Below, in pieces: positions 12,197-22,890 of a stretch of DNA of 64,000 bases; the stretch's first letter is position 1; each line of letters opens with the position of its first letter. This DNA comes from Gnetum montanum. Taxonomy: Eukaryota > Streptophyta > Gnetopsida > Gnetales > Gnetaceae. The stretch spans positions 441,564-505,563 of the forward strand of contig MNCI01001868.1 of assembly GCA_015680685.1 (NCBI GenBank). Direction: 5' to 3'. The notes beneath the pieces were generated by a model, which worked only from the letters and a program-made list of their open reading frames with translations, ran no database searches and was not told where the DNA came from. The position numbers and the translations under genes were made by a program.

Positions 12197-12304
12197 TGAT
12201 AAGCCCTTAAGTCAATCAGCTGTGATATCATATCTACAATAACATAACTATGCATACATCATCATTGATGCAATGTAGTGGGCCATGGTAATGCCTATAA
12301 ATAT
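12197..12304 (+). repeat. 5' LTR of the outer Athila-like element, left fragment
   Basis: It starts TGATAAGCCC and aligns with the start of the 3' LTR at 61455 (TGATAAAACT), sharing GATGYRATGTAGTGGG and the CCTATAAATA promoter element. It breaks off at 12304, where the Tat-like element begins, and resumes at 51716. Confidence 0.85.
12296..12303 (+). promoter_or_regulatory. TATA box of the outer element, cut by an insertion
   Basis: TATAAATA, matching TATAAATA at 61540-61547 in the 3' LTR. The Tat-like element starts at 12305; its 5-bp target duplication (12300-12304) overlaps this box, so the core promoter is separated from the rest of its LTR by 39 kb. Confidence 0.7.
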
Positions 12305-13863
12305 TGTTGCGATTGGAGAAGTCAATCATTGGAATGAAGATTGATGAATCTGGTGCATAGTAGTCCTCAACCTTGGATCCCTAGGACCTTTGTGAAAAAT
12401 GGAATTCGAGGCACCTTGGTTAGTCTGGTAAATCAACTTGGGACTTGGAGGAGGTTGAGGTGGGGGGGAGGGGGGGTTTGCAAAATAGTGTAATGATCTG
12501 AATAATGCACAAAAAATAAAAATATATATCTTGCACCTGAAACCCCCCAAAACTTAAAACTTTGTTGAGAAAAAATATGGAACAAGCTAGAGAAATATGT
12601 ACAAATGGTGCCTGAATGGGCAACAGGGGGTTCACTTAGATGGGAGTTCAGGGTTTGTTGAAGTTGATGCAGTCAACTCCATGATCTAGATGTCCTGTCA
12701 CTCCTAATGCTATCGAACCTCTGGTGCTACAATCGTAGATCTACAATGTTGGCTACTACTGGGGGGGGGGGGGGGAAAAGGGGAAAATTTGGATGCTAAA
12801 TTGCTCCAAGCTAAGGTTTGGAAATCCTAGAAGTACAATGTTGACACCAAAAGTCCACGTATCTTAGGATGATAATGCTTCCAAGCTAGGGTTTAAGAGA
12901 ATGCAAACATGGGAGATTGCAAGAGCCCTTGAGTGCTTGAAAATGCCTCGAGTGTGGAATTATTGCTTGGAAAAATGTATGTATGCTCAATGTATTCAAG
13001 TGCCAAAAAAATGTGGAACCTTTAGAAAATTGCTAAACTACCAAAGTGTGTGTAATTGCATAAGTGTTGAACCATGAAAAATCATGGGACTTGTAAATGG
13101 TGGTAGAGGCTAGTTTTATAGTTCTTAGGCCATGAATGTGGTTGCAAAATGGTTATTATTTGGCTATAATTTGGCTGCATAGTGGCTGTAAATTGGCTGC
13201 CAAATTGCTACAAATTTCTACCTCGTTCAGGTGAGATGGGTGCCCAAATTTGGGGGGTTACTATCCATAGTAGGTGCCTTCCTCCCATGACCATTCTCTT
13301 TCCTATAAATATTAACTAAGGCACACATTCTATGATGGAGATGAATCTTCTATGCTAAGCTCTCCACCATGCTTGCTGAAGTGGCTGGGTAACATTGAAG
13401 TGCATGAAGTGATGAATTTTGGCTTTTGTGGCTTCCATGTTGACAGGGAAGGTTTCCAATTTGAGCATGTAGTCTCCATGCTAGGGGGAAAGTTTCCAAG
13501 TTGAGGGGAAATCCCCCACCTCTCCATGCTAGGGGTAGGTGAGATCTACTTCCTTGCAAGTGTTTCTAGCATAAACAAATATATACCCCCCATAAAATCC
13601 ATCAAATTGCCATTTTTGGCATTCCAAAAGGCATTTTTGATCCCTAAGCCCAAATTTAAATACTAGGTAATGTTTTTCACTTGGGGAATAAGGCTTTGAC
13701 CATTTATGAGGTATTATTGAGCCCCAAAAGTATAAAGTATGTGAAATTGCTCATTGTGGGTTATAATCTTCACTTTTACAATGAATTTTTTCCTTAGGTT
13801 TCATGGGGTGAAAGCTACATGATGAAAATTAGCTACAACATTCAAATTTTTTATGGTGTTTCA
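12305..13863 (-). repeat. 3' LTR of the middle Tat-like element
   Basis: It aligns with 50072-51710. On the minus strand it begins TGAAACACCATAAAAAATTT, the same terminal sequence as the inner element's LTR, and ends CAACA. It contains a run of 15 G at 12761-12775 and several TTCCATGCTAGGGG motifs, like those of the tandem array inside this element. Confidence 0.88.
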
Positions 13864-13880
13864 ATGGCCCCTATTTGTTA
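13864..13880 (-). other. polypurine tract of the middle Tat-like element
   Basis: The minus strand reads AACAAATAGGGGCCAT directly before the LTR start. The inner element has AACAAAGAGGGGCCAT at the same place. It would prime plus-strand DNA synthesis. Confidence 0.75.
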
Positions 13881-13984
13881 GTGTCTAGAGGATTGACCCG
13901 AGAGGCACCAACGAAGAAATACAAAACACCACTACATATTATGATACTACAATGCATATAGGTCACATGAGGTGATAGAATCAA

Positions 13985-14095
13985 GCTATCCAAGTCAGCA
14001 ATGTTGCTAGTTCAAGGTCATAGTGGATAGTGGTACTAGTTTAAGGCCTTGGTAGGTCATGTTGCCAGTTTAAGGTCATAGAAAACCATTGAAAG
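13985..14095 (-). repeat. boundary motif cluster between integrase and 3' LTR (middle element)
   Basis: Three copies of a motif whose minus-strand core is CCTTAAACTGGCAAC or CCTTAAACTAGT. The inner element has a longer array of the same motif at 35370-35880. Confidence 0.7.
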
Positions 14096-14129
14096 TAGGC
14101 TTTCTTTTTTATGATTATTGACTACATGT

Positions 14130-17100
14130 AGTATGACTTTAGATAGGAGTGATTGATTAGATTAGCCAAATCATTTCCATCCATGTCAGCTATTTTGAAC
14201 ACACAATTTCCATAGACTCTAGTGATAATGAAGGATCCTTCCTAGTTGGTTGAGAATTTGTTCATGTACTTGTGGAAGGCTTTGAGGACCAAGTCACCTT
14301 CTTTGATGTTGCACATGGTCAAGTTATGATGATGTTACTATTTCTACCTCTCTTGATAGTGCTTGATATGAGAAAGCACTTGCATACATTACTCCTCCAT
14401 TGAATCCAGGGTTACCATATGCAACTTCTTATTCTACTTGTCATTGATGAAGTTGGTCAAGGCTACTTGGAGCGATGGCACCTAAAATTCAAGAGGTGAA
14501 ACAACTTCAGAACCATAAACCAAGCTAGAAGACATTACACTAGGTGCCATGCGATAGGTTTTTTGTACACCCATAGTGCATGGACAAGCCTCTATTGTTG
14601 TCGAGCATCTTTTTGAGTAAGTTGATGATGGATTTGTTGCTGGCCTCTACTTGTCCATTAGCTTGAGGGTAATAGGACAACAAGAAAGAATGCTTAATGC
14701 CTAGGTTGTGACAAAAATCTTTTGTTCTATGGCTACTAAATTGCAGTTCATTGATTGTAACTATGGTCATGGGTGTGCCAAAATGAGCTATAATGTTATC
14801 TAGGATAAATTTGCAAACTTTCTTGGATGTAGTCTTCCTTAGGGGAATAACTTCAACCCACTTTGTAAAGTATTCTGTTGTGATGATGATGAAGCTATGC
14901 CCTACTGAAGACTTAGGTGTTATAGGTCCAATGATATCCAACCCCCATCATTGAAATAACCATATGATTTGAGTGGTGTGTAACTCAGTTAGTGATACAT
15001 GTATTAGNGGAGCATGCCATCATAGGATTGTCAACATAAGATTTTATCACCCATGATGAAATATTGCTTTGATCTTGTGAGGATTCACCATGCATAAGGT
15101 AAAATTTGATATCATCATACCACTCCTTGGTAGGAACAGTATGACCAATGATCACAAAGGTATCCTTAGTGTTCACATGGTGGGAGTAGCACAATCCATG
15201 CTTAAGGTGGAAAAATTACTAAACACATCTACTATCACACTAAGGGCTAATGTTGCAATTGCATTGGCTATGATGTTCTTATTTTGGAGTATGTATTGGA
15301 TATCAACATCTGTGAATTGTTGTAACAACTGATTTCCTAGGTCACAGTAAGGTTGTCAGTGCTTAGCTTTGCATGCATAGACTTTGGTTACTTGGTTAAC
15401 CACAAGTTGTGAATTGCTTTTGATCATTAAGCATATAATTATTAGGTCATAAGCTACCATCATTCCTCTTATCAAACCTTCATACTTTGCTATGTTGTTG
15501 GTACATGGGAACTTATAATGATAGGCAAAGGATCAAATTTTACCTGATGGGAATGTTATGATGGCAATAGAAATGGCCCCATGGGTAGTTGAAGCTTTGT
15601 CAAAGTGCATGGCTACCTCATAACCCTTAGGCACTTGGCTAATGATGTTAATGTGTTCATCAAGGAACTCAAGATCTATGGCTGCTTGATCATCAACAAG
15701 TGAAATTGTAAGTTGTACGACTATAGCTTGACCTTTCATTGAGTATTGAGAGACATAATGAAGGTCAAAATTCAAAGTTATGGCTTTCCATTAGGCTATA
15801 TGACTACTTTCGTAAATGTTGGTTGTTATGGCTCTAAGTACATTGTCTTTGCAAATGATGTTGACTTGGCTTTTGAAGAGGTAGTGTCTCCACTTCTTTA
15901 ATGAGAAGATTAGTGCTAGATAATACTTCTTCACTTCAGTATATCAGGTCTTGTGGGCTACTAATGCATGGATAAGGTAGTATACAATAATTTTTGCTCC
16001 ATCATCATGTTTTTGATAGAGTAGAGAGGCAATGGACATATTAGAGATGGTAAGGTAAATGTAAAATGGTTTACTCTCTTATGGAGGATAGATTGTTGAT
16101 AGTTGTGTCAACTCTTGCTTAAGGTTTTCAAAGGCCTCTTGGCATTGAGCTGTAAACTCATAGTGAACTCCTTTCTTAAGTAAGTGTTTGTAAGCCTAGT
16201 GATAAACCTATGAATAAATTGCAATCTACCTTGTAATCCTTGAAGCTCCTTAAGGTTGGTAGGCATTGCTAATTTAGATATGGTATTAGCCTTATCAGGA
16301 TTGACATGTATCCCTACTTTAAAGACTACAAAGCCAAGCATCTTACTAGTCTTGACACTAAAGACACATTTCTTAGGATTAAGCCTAAGCTCATACTTGA
16401 GGCATCATTCAAGTAGAAGGTCTATGTCATTAGCATGGTTGTTGGCCACTTTGGACTTAACTACAATATCATCTACACAATCATTACTTAGAATGTAATC
16501 ATTGATTATATAGGTCATGGCTCATTCATAGGTTTCTTTGGTGTTCTTTAAGGCCAAAAGGCATCATGGTATAACAAAAGGTACCCCAAGGGGTCATGAA
16601 GGTTCTGTTGAGTTTGTGCTTTGGGTTGATCCTAATTTTTTTATATCCCAAGAATTCATCCATTAAGGACAACAAGGCATGTCCCACCGTGGTATCGATA
16701 TGTTGATGAATACTAGGTAAAGGGAAGTCATCCTTGATAGTCTCTTTATTTAGGTCTCAAAAATTGATGTAAATATGGATACTCCCATTTTTCTTAGGGA
16801 TTAACACTATGTTGGAAATCCATTCTGCATAGTCACCAACCCTAATGAAACCTACTTGGGAAAGCTTTGAGATCTCTTCATGAACTACCAAGGCAAAATA
16901 AATTCTAATTTTGTGCACTTTCTACTGAACCACTCTAATGCTAGTGTCTAGTATGATGTTGTGCTAGACCAAATGTGGGTCTAGGTATAACATATCTTCA
17001 TATGACTAGGAAAATTCCTTAACATTGCTTTGGAAGACCTTGGTGATGTCTTGAGCATATTGAGGCTCTAGTGAGAAACTTAGCTTAAGGGTTTTCTCCT

Positions 17101-17380
17101 TACCATTGTGTGTTGTGATAGGAACCTCAACTAAGTTTTTAGGACATTCTAGAAGTTTTTCTATTAAGGCTATGTGATCTACAAGACTCTCAAGCTCAAG
17201 ATCTAGGCAATTAGGGTTGATATACCATTCAACATCATGATGAGGTCCATGTAGACACAAAGGCAAACTAATTTTCTTCCAAGTACTCATACTTTGATCT
17301 TGCATATCAACCAAAAGCATATTAAGTGGAACATAGGTAAAAGTGAATAAATAATTTTCAAATGCTATAAAATTATGCAA
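14130..17380 (-). pseudogene. Tat-like pol: RT, RNase H, second RNase H, integrase (decayed)
   Basis: The minus-strand coding region matches 32100-35343 of the inner element. The segment before RT includes VPITTHNGKEKTLKLS. RT blocks GFIRVGDYAEWISNIV, DDFPLPSIHQHID and TMMPFGLK follow, then traces of RNase H and of the second, archaeal-type RNase H near 15700-15300. Integrase is seen at 14941-14540 (DIIGPITPKSSVGHSF, then YYPQANGQVEASNK with the catalytic Glu kept). The C-terminal NCVFKIADMDGNDLANL block lies near 14200-14160. The zinc-binding HHCC part of integrase is missing around 14990. Many stops and frameshifts are present, and one unresolved base lies at 15008. Confidence 0.88.
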
Positions 17381-17546
17381 ATATATGTAGTTTTAATGCA
17401 AACAAGGCTATCAAGATCATCAATGAGGTAGGGAAAATTCAACAAAGTACAACAAAGGCCAACAAAGGTTAAATAAGGGTCAATCAAGGGGAAGTATAAG
17501 AAATAATACTAGAAATGATAAAAAAAAAAGACCACAATTTTGCTAG

Positions 17547-17921
17547 TTTTAGGCCTTAGTAGGCCATGATGCCAATTTAGAGTCTTGGTGGACTATGATG
17601 CCGGTTTAAAGCCTTAGCAAGCCATGGTCACATGGTGTTAAATAGTGGTCAAGGAAGGTCAAACCCCACTATTTGATATCATTCAAAGGTCAAAAAGGTA
17701 ACTAAGGCTATAATAAGACAAATAAAGAACATATAGGTTTGTATAAAGGCCATAGAAGGTTAACACGGTCAATAATGCAACACAAATCCAAAAATAAGCC
17801 AAAACACTATGTGATAAGGTAAAAAAATCAAGAAAAATAGGATATATATGGTGAAATTTACCTAACATAGGTCAAAAAAATGGTTAGGTTTTGCTAGTTT
17901 TAGGCCTTAGCAGGCCATATT
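17547..17921 (-). repeat. boundary motif copies upstream of RT (middle element)
   Basis: Copies at 17551-17630 and 17886-17921 read, on the plus strand, TTGCTAGTTTTAGGCCTTAG followed by AGGCCAT. They lie between pol and the antisense cassette. The inner element has one weak copy in the corresponding place (31704-31730). Confidence 0.65.
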
Positions 17922-17989
17922 TTGAGGCTACAAGGCTATTAAATGAGCTTGGACATCAAAAAATCAAGTGTTTTGACTAAAAAATCAAG

Positions 17990-20888
17990 TGTTTTGAGGC
18001 TTCCATGTTGGGCTCAGCATGGAAAGAAGGATCCTTAGCATGGAAACCAAGGAAATAGGTTTTGGCATGCTCAAATGTTTTAAATTGAGGTTCCAAGAAC
18101 TTCCCAAGGTGACACATGGTTAGATCAATCAAAATTAGGCACTCCAGAGGTTTGTAAAGGTCAAAAAGTAGGTTATGAAGCATTCCCCCCTATTTCTGCG
18201 CTAGCCAACATGGAAGAAAGGGGGCTTAGTGTGGAAAACTAGAACCTTAGGCAAAACAAGATCAAATGAGGTCAAAAAAAGTAATTGAAACCTAGATTTG
18301 GAAGTTATGTATCCTCTAGCTTCATTTTGAGGTATTTTGGGTTGATTTTGAGTGTCAAAACTTGTTAAAATGGCTTCCCCCTTTTTCTTCCACATAGAGC
18401 AGACTATCCCCAACATGGAAGAATGGGGGGAGACTTGATCCATAGATTTAGGATTGTTGAAGAGCATATTGACTAAGTTTCCATGCCCCTAGGGCTATAG
18501 ACCTTGATTCTACAAGTTTTTAGCTAATTTTGAGCATATTTGGAGGTCGTTCAAAGGCACTTAAGGTATTCTCCCTTGTTTTCTCACTAGGGGAGTTACT
18601 CTAGCATAGAAAATTAGGGGGAATGGATTTTGAAGATTAAAACAAGATCAAACAAGAAAAATATTAAGACTATGTGAGGCCTTAGGCTTCTCCGGTGTAG
18701 ATCTTTGGCTTTTAGGAGTGTCATATTATCATCAAAAGTGGAAAAGCATTGTCCCTCCTTGTTTTCATGCTACATAGTAGGGAAGGGACCTCATCCAACA
18801 AGGATGAAGTAAGAATCCTAGATCTAGGTCAATTTAGGTCACAATTGACCATGCATGTTAACTTCTAGAGTTGCTAGGACCAAGGGCTAGGGTTTCATAT
18901 TAGAATTTGGTAGTTTTGAGTACTCCAAAATGATTTAGCTTCCACATTTTTTCCATGGTAGGGCTAGGGTCTTAGCATGGAAGACTAGGGGGAACTACGT
19001 TTTGACCATCTAGGATCTATTTTTGAAGGTTTGAAGATTTCAATGATTGCTGACAGGGTTCTAGAGTGCATGTAAGGTTGTTTGATGTTATTTTGAGGTG
19101 TTTATGAACTCAAAATGAGTCTTCCTCTCAATTTCCATGCTATGGATACTATTCTTAGTGTGGGAAAAGGGATACCTAGTGTGGAAGAGCCATAAATCCT
19201 AGATTTGGGCTAGTTTTAACCTCAATCGAGCATGAATGTATGCTTTTGGGGCTACTAAGGTTGAGGACTAGGGTTTGAGATTATGTTTGATCAATTTGGA
19301 GGTTTCCTAGAAGGTTTTTGATCTTCCCTCCTATTTTCCATGCTGTGGGTAGTATGCCTAGTGTGGAAGATAAGGGGGAAGTAGATTTTTAGCTTTATGC
19401 ATCGTTTCTAATCATGCATGTAGGTCTCCAAGTTTCCTAGTGTCAAATACCAATACCTGGTATCAAAATTTTGTCATTTGAATGGTTCATGAGTGGTTTT
19501 TAGGCTTCCCCCTCTTTCCATGATGGGGTTTCCATGTTTAGCATGGAAAATTAAGGGGAAAGGATTTCTAGTTGCTTATGATCAATCTTGTTAGATCTAA
19601 TGGTCTTAGGATGTGGAAACGAGGTTCTAGCACATACATAGGGCTTTCTAGTGTTCGTTCAAGGTCTATGGAGGTTATTTTAAAGTCCCCAAAACATTTC
19701 TCCTTTTCTTTGATGTTGGGAAATGTGGAAGAGGTGGCTATTAGCGTGGAAGAACTTAGGGACCCTAGTTTTACCATTTTCTATAATTTTTGACTATGCA
19801 TGCAGGCTTGTAAGGTTGCTAGCATCGACCGCTAATATCTGATGTCAAAATTTGGTTGTTTCAAGGTTTATTAAGTATTTTTTGGCTTTCTTCCCTTTTT
19901 CCATGCTAGGGTTTCCATGCTTAGTGTGGAAGATTGGAGGGAAGGTTTTCTTAGCTTTTATGATCAAATTTGGCTATGCATGATTGTCTATAGGGTTGTT
20001 GGTGTTGGCCATCAGTGTCTAAGGTTAAAATCTAGTAATTTTGAAGGCTATGAGAGGGTTTCTAGGCTTTCGCCTTTCCATCCATGCTGGGAATAAGGTG
20101 CTTAGCATGAAAAATTAGGGGGAAAGGATTTTTAATCATTAGTAGTTACTTTTGAAAGTCTAGTGGCTTTTGGAAGGATGAGGTTCCTTCTGGAAGTCAA
20201 ACTGCATGAAAATTTCAATATTTTTAACTTCTCATCTTCCATCCATGCTGGGATTGGGATGCCCAGCATGTAAGAGGTCTCCCCCAACCAAGGAAGTTAG
20301 ATCTAGGATAGACTGATAGTTAATCGACCATGCACATTAGCCTATAGGGTTGCGAGTGTCGTTAGTTGATGCTGGGTGTCAAGATTTAATAGTTTGGAGG
20401 CTTCTAAGTGCCTCATGTAGTCTCCCTCTTTCTTCCATGTTGGGTATGATGTCCCTAGCATGGATGAGAGGGGGATGAAAGTTTTGTGCCATATTTGACT
20501 ACTTTTGGAGGATTTGGAAGCTTTAGAGGTTTTTGATAGGGTCTAGAGATCAATGGGCTTTGAGAAATGGCTACTAGGCAACTAATTTAGATCATTTTTA
20601 GCTTCCCCCATCCATTAATGTTGAGGGTGAGATGCTTAGCATTGATGAAGCTTCCACCAACATGGAAACACTAGATCCTAAGGTTTCAACCAGTTTCAAC
20701 TAGGTTTGGTAAGGTTCTGGGGTTGCTAGAGATGCTTAAAGGGTTTCTAGGTTATGCAAGGCCCACTTTATGGTCAAAATTGAGCTAGATGGATGCTATG
20801 GAGTAGGGATAGGTGTTACTGCTCTTCTTCCACATTAGGAACTATTTCCCTAGTGTGGAAACCTATGGTGTCTAGCTTTGTTCATGTC
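17990..20888. repeat. tandem array, monomer about 188 bp, each with an inverted repeat
   Basis: About 16 diverged monomers. Each carries a pair of the type TTCCATGCTAGGG ... CTTAGCATGGAAG, with CCCCCT before and AGGGGGA after, so each can form a hairpin. Anchor positions: 18003, 18199, 18389, 18588, 18765, 18950, 19133, 19338, 19518, 19711, 19901, 20083, 20242, 20434, 20616, 20831. The array resumes at 38448 after the inner element. No protein is supported here. Confidence 0.8.
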
Positions 20889-20893
20889 CTACC
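20889..20893. repeat. target-site duplication, left copy (CTACC)
   Basis: CTACC precedes the 5' LTR of the inner element and is repeated exactly at 38443-38447. Confidence 0.9.
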
Positions 20894-21730
20894 TGAAACA
20901 CCGTAAAAAATTGCGAGTTAGCCTTAGGCAAAGATTCACAATTCAAGCAAGGGCGCATGTCAGAATTCAGAAGGGAGAATAAGACAGAGCAGCATCAAGG
21001 GGCGCATAGCATCGAGTCCTCGACTTCTTGTGCAGATTCCTAATCTTTCTATGCTTCTTCTGTTTATGCTATATCATGCAACGAAGCATAATGGTGCTTA
21101 GCCTGATTTTGCTTAGACATAGTCCGACATCAGAAGGATAGTTGCTTCAGCATAGGGAGAAGCTTAAGCAGCGTGAGAAGCTTAAGCAGCGTGAAACACC
21201 ATAAAAAATTGCGAGTTAGCCTCAGGCAAAGATTCACAATTCAAGCAAGGGCGCATGTCAGAATTCAGAAGGGAGAATAAGACAGAGCAGCATCAAGGGG
21301 CGCATAGCATCGAGTCCTCGACTTCTTGTGCAGATTCCTAATCTTTTTATGCTTCTTCTGTTTACGCTATATCACGCAACGAACTGTAATGGTGCTTAGC
21401 CTGATTTTGCTTAGACACAGTCCGACATCAGAAGGATAGTTGCTTCGGCATAGGGAGAAGCTTAAGCAGCGTGATATGCGACTTCTTGTGTATTTTGCTA
21501 AGTCTTTTGTTCAAGGACAGGTTTACGCTCTGTTACGCACGGCAATGTAATAAGCTCCAGAACAATCAAAGGCAAAGTCAAAGAAAGTGCGATTGCTCAT
21601 CATACGCTCATCACGCAACGCAGCGTATCACAGTGTATTGCATCGCCAAGCTAAACATTGTTTACACTTCATCACGCGTGGCTGCGTAGGAAAGCGTAAA
21701 AAAGCTTGAATCCATTGTTTCAATGTTACG

Positions 21731-21849
21731 TTACGCTCATACACGCAACACAGCGTGAATGAGCGTAATATAACCCAAGGACAGTTGAAACATGCCCGAC
21801 GTGCACCTCTTCTTCACACGCACAATACGCGAACGAGCGTATTGTGCGT
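21731..21849 (+). promoter_or_regulatory. two inverted repeats upstream of the LTR TATA box
   Basis: One pairs TTACGCTCA (21731-21739) with TGAGCGTAA (21760-21768) and has nested CACGC/GCGTG arms. The other is a perfect 13-bp inverted repeat, ACGCACAATACGC to GCGTATTGTGCGT, around six bases (21818-21849). Both are weaker in the 3' LTR through CpG loss. Confidence 0.75.
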
Positions 21850-21949
21850 AGTCATGAAGTTTGACGCAAAAATGGTCAAACCAGTAGTGCCCGAAAAACT
21901 CGGAACACACGTCATTAGGGTTGCGCCTTTTCCACGAAGCGTCGCAGCC

Positions 21950-21957
21950 TATAAATA
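21950..21957 (+). promoter_or_regulatory. TATA box of the inner element LTR
   Basis: TATAAATA followed by CCCC, about 100 bp after the perfect inverted repeat. The 3' LTR has the same box at 37746-37753. Confidence 0.65.
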
Positions 21958-22652
21958 CCCCAGTTGACAAAGATACGGGGGTTGGCAAATCAGAGAAGCA
22001 AAGGCATTTTTCTGAGCACTGGAGCACTTATCACCTCTGAGCAGAGATACAGAGAGAAGCGCTTTGGCAATTGTTGACAGCATCACCTTACAACGGAAAC
22101 AGAGCACAGTTCACTTTGAGCATCGGCGACAGGAGTAATCGTTCTGCTGGGAAGACTCTATTGGTCAGAAACAATTGATCGGTAGACGTCAGAGCTTGAC
22201 CTTCCTTGCATCCCAGCTTTACCCCTTGAGGTAGATCAGACTTCTATTTGGACAGTTTTCCTTGTTGTTTTGTGCTTGCTTTACATCCGGTAATCGGGGT
22301 CTCCCCAGTGTAACAAGATATACAGGATATACATTTTTCAAGTCAAAGCGTAGATCTTGAAACTACGTGTTTCTCTTATGTCAGCCTCCTCTTATCGTGT
22401 TTAACGTTATCATCGTTGCAATTTGCCTACATCGTTTTCCCCTCGTTTTTGCGATCCCTCGAATCAGATCATTTCGCGAGATATTCATCGGTTTACTGAT
22501 TAGTAAGTCCCTGTCTGATTGACAAGACCGTTCAGGGCACTGCGGATTTGTTTTTCCAGCATAGCCCTCGCACGGATCTGTGGTTAAAACTGTGCACACG
22601 GGATTTGGTCGGTATTTTCCAGCTGCCGATGTTTTCCGTCGTTACAGTTTTC

Positions 22653-22671
22653 TGGCACTAGAAGGAGGGCC
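22653..22671 (+). other. primer-binding site (tRNA not assigned)
   Basis: Six bases after the LTR the sequence reads TGGCACTAGAAGGAGGGCC. The middle element has TGGCATAAGAAGGACTTT at the same place, which supports it as the primer site. I cannot name the tRNA with confidence. Confidence 0.6.
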
Positions 22672-22710
22672 TCTTAGGTTCCAATCCAAATATTTCGGGT
22701 AGCCCTATTA

Positions 22711-22786
22711 GCGATCCATACCCTAAACCGTAGACGTAATACCTCTAGGGAAGTCTACGGTCAATCCCGTGGTATAGATCGATCGC
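22711..22786 (+). other. leader stem-loop between primer site and gag
   Basis: The inner stem ACCGTAGAC/GTCTACGGT (22727-22735 with 22753-22761) is perfect. Outer arms GCGATC..CATACC and GGTATAGATCGATCGC extend it. It could be a packaging or dimerisation structure; this is inference from position. Confidence 0.55.
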
Positions 22787-22890
22787 AAGGATGATTTCCT
22801 TGAAATCCGACAGGGTAGAAAGCCTATTTGTGATCTTATTGCCAGCCATTTTTAGATCTGATTACCAGTCACCATCAATCTCATTAATCA

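Larger units (their letters stand above)
20894..22646 (+). repeat. 5' LTR of the inner element, with internal 298-bp duplication
   Basis: It starts TGAAACACCGTAAAAAATTG and ends CCGTCGTTACA. At 1753 bp it is 298 bp longer than the 3' LTR (1455 bp), because its first 298 bp are repeated in tandem (second copy from 21192). The upstream part is crowded with ACGC/GCGT inverted repeats. Confidence 0.93.

Noticed and set aside
17990-20888. Possible CRISPR-like array because of regular spacing and palindromes
   Set aside because: Monomers are about 188 bp, diverged throughout, with no short identical repeats and unique spacers; the context is a plant retrotransposon.
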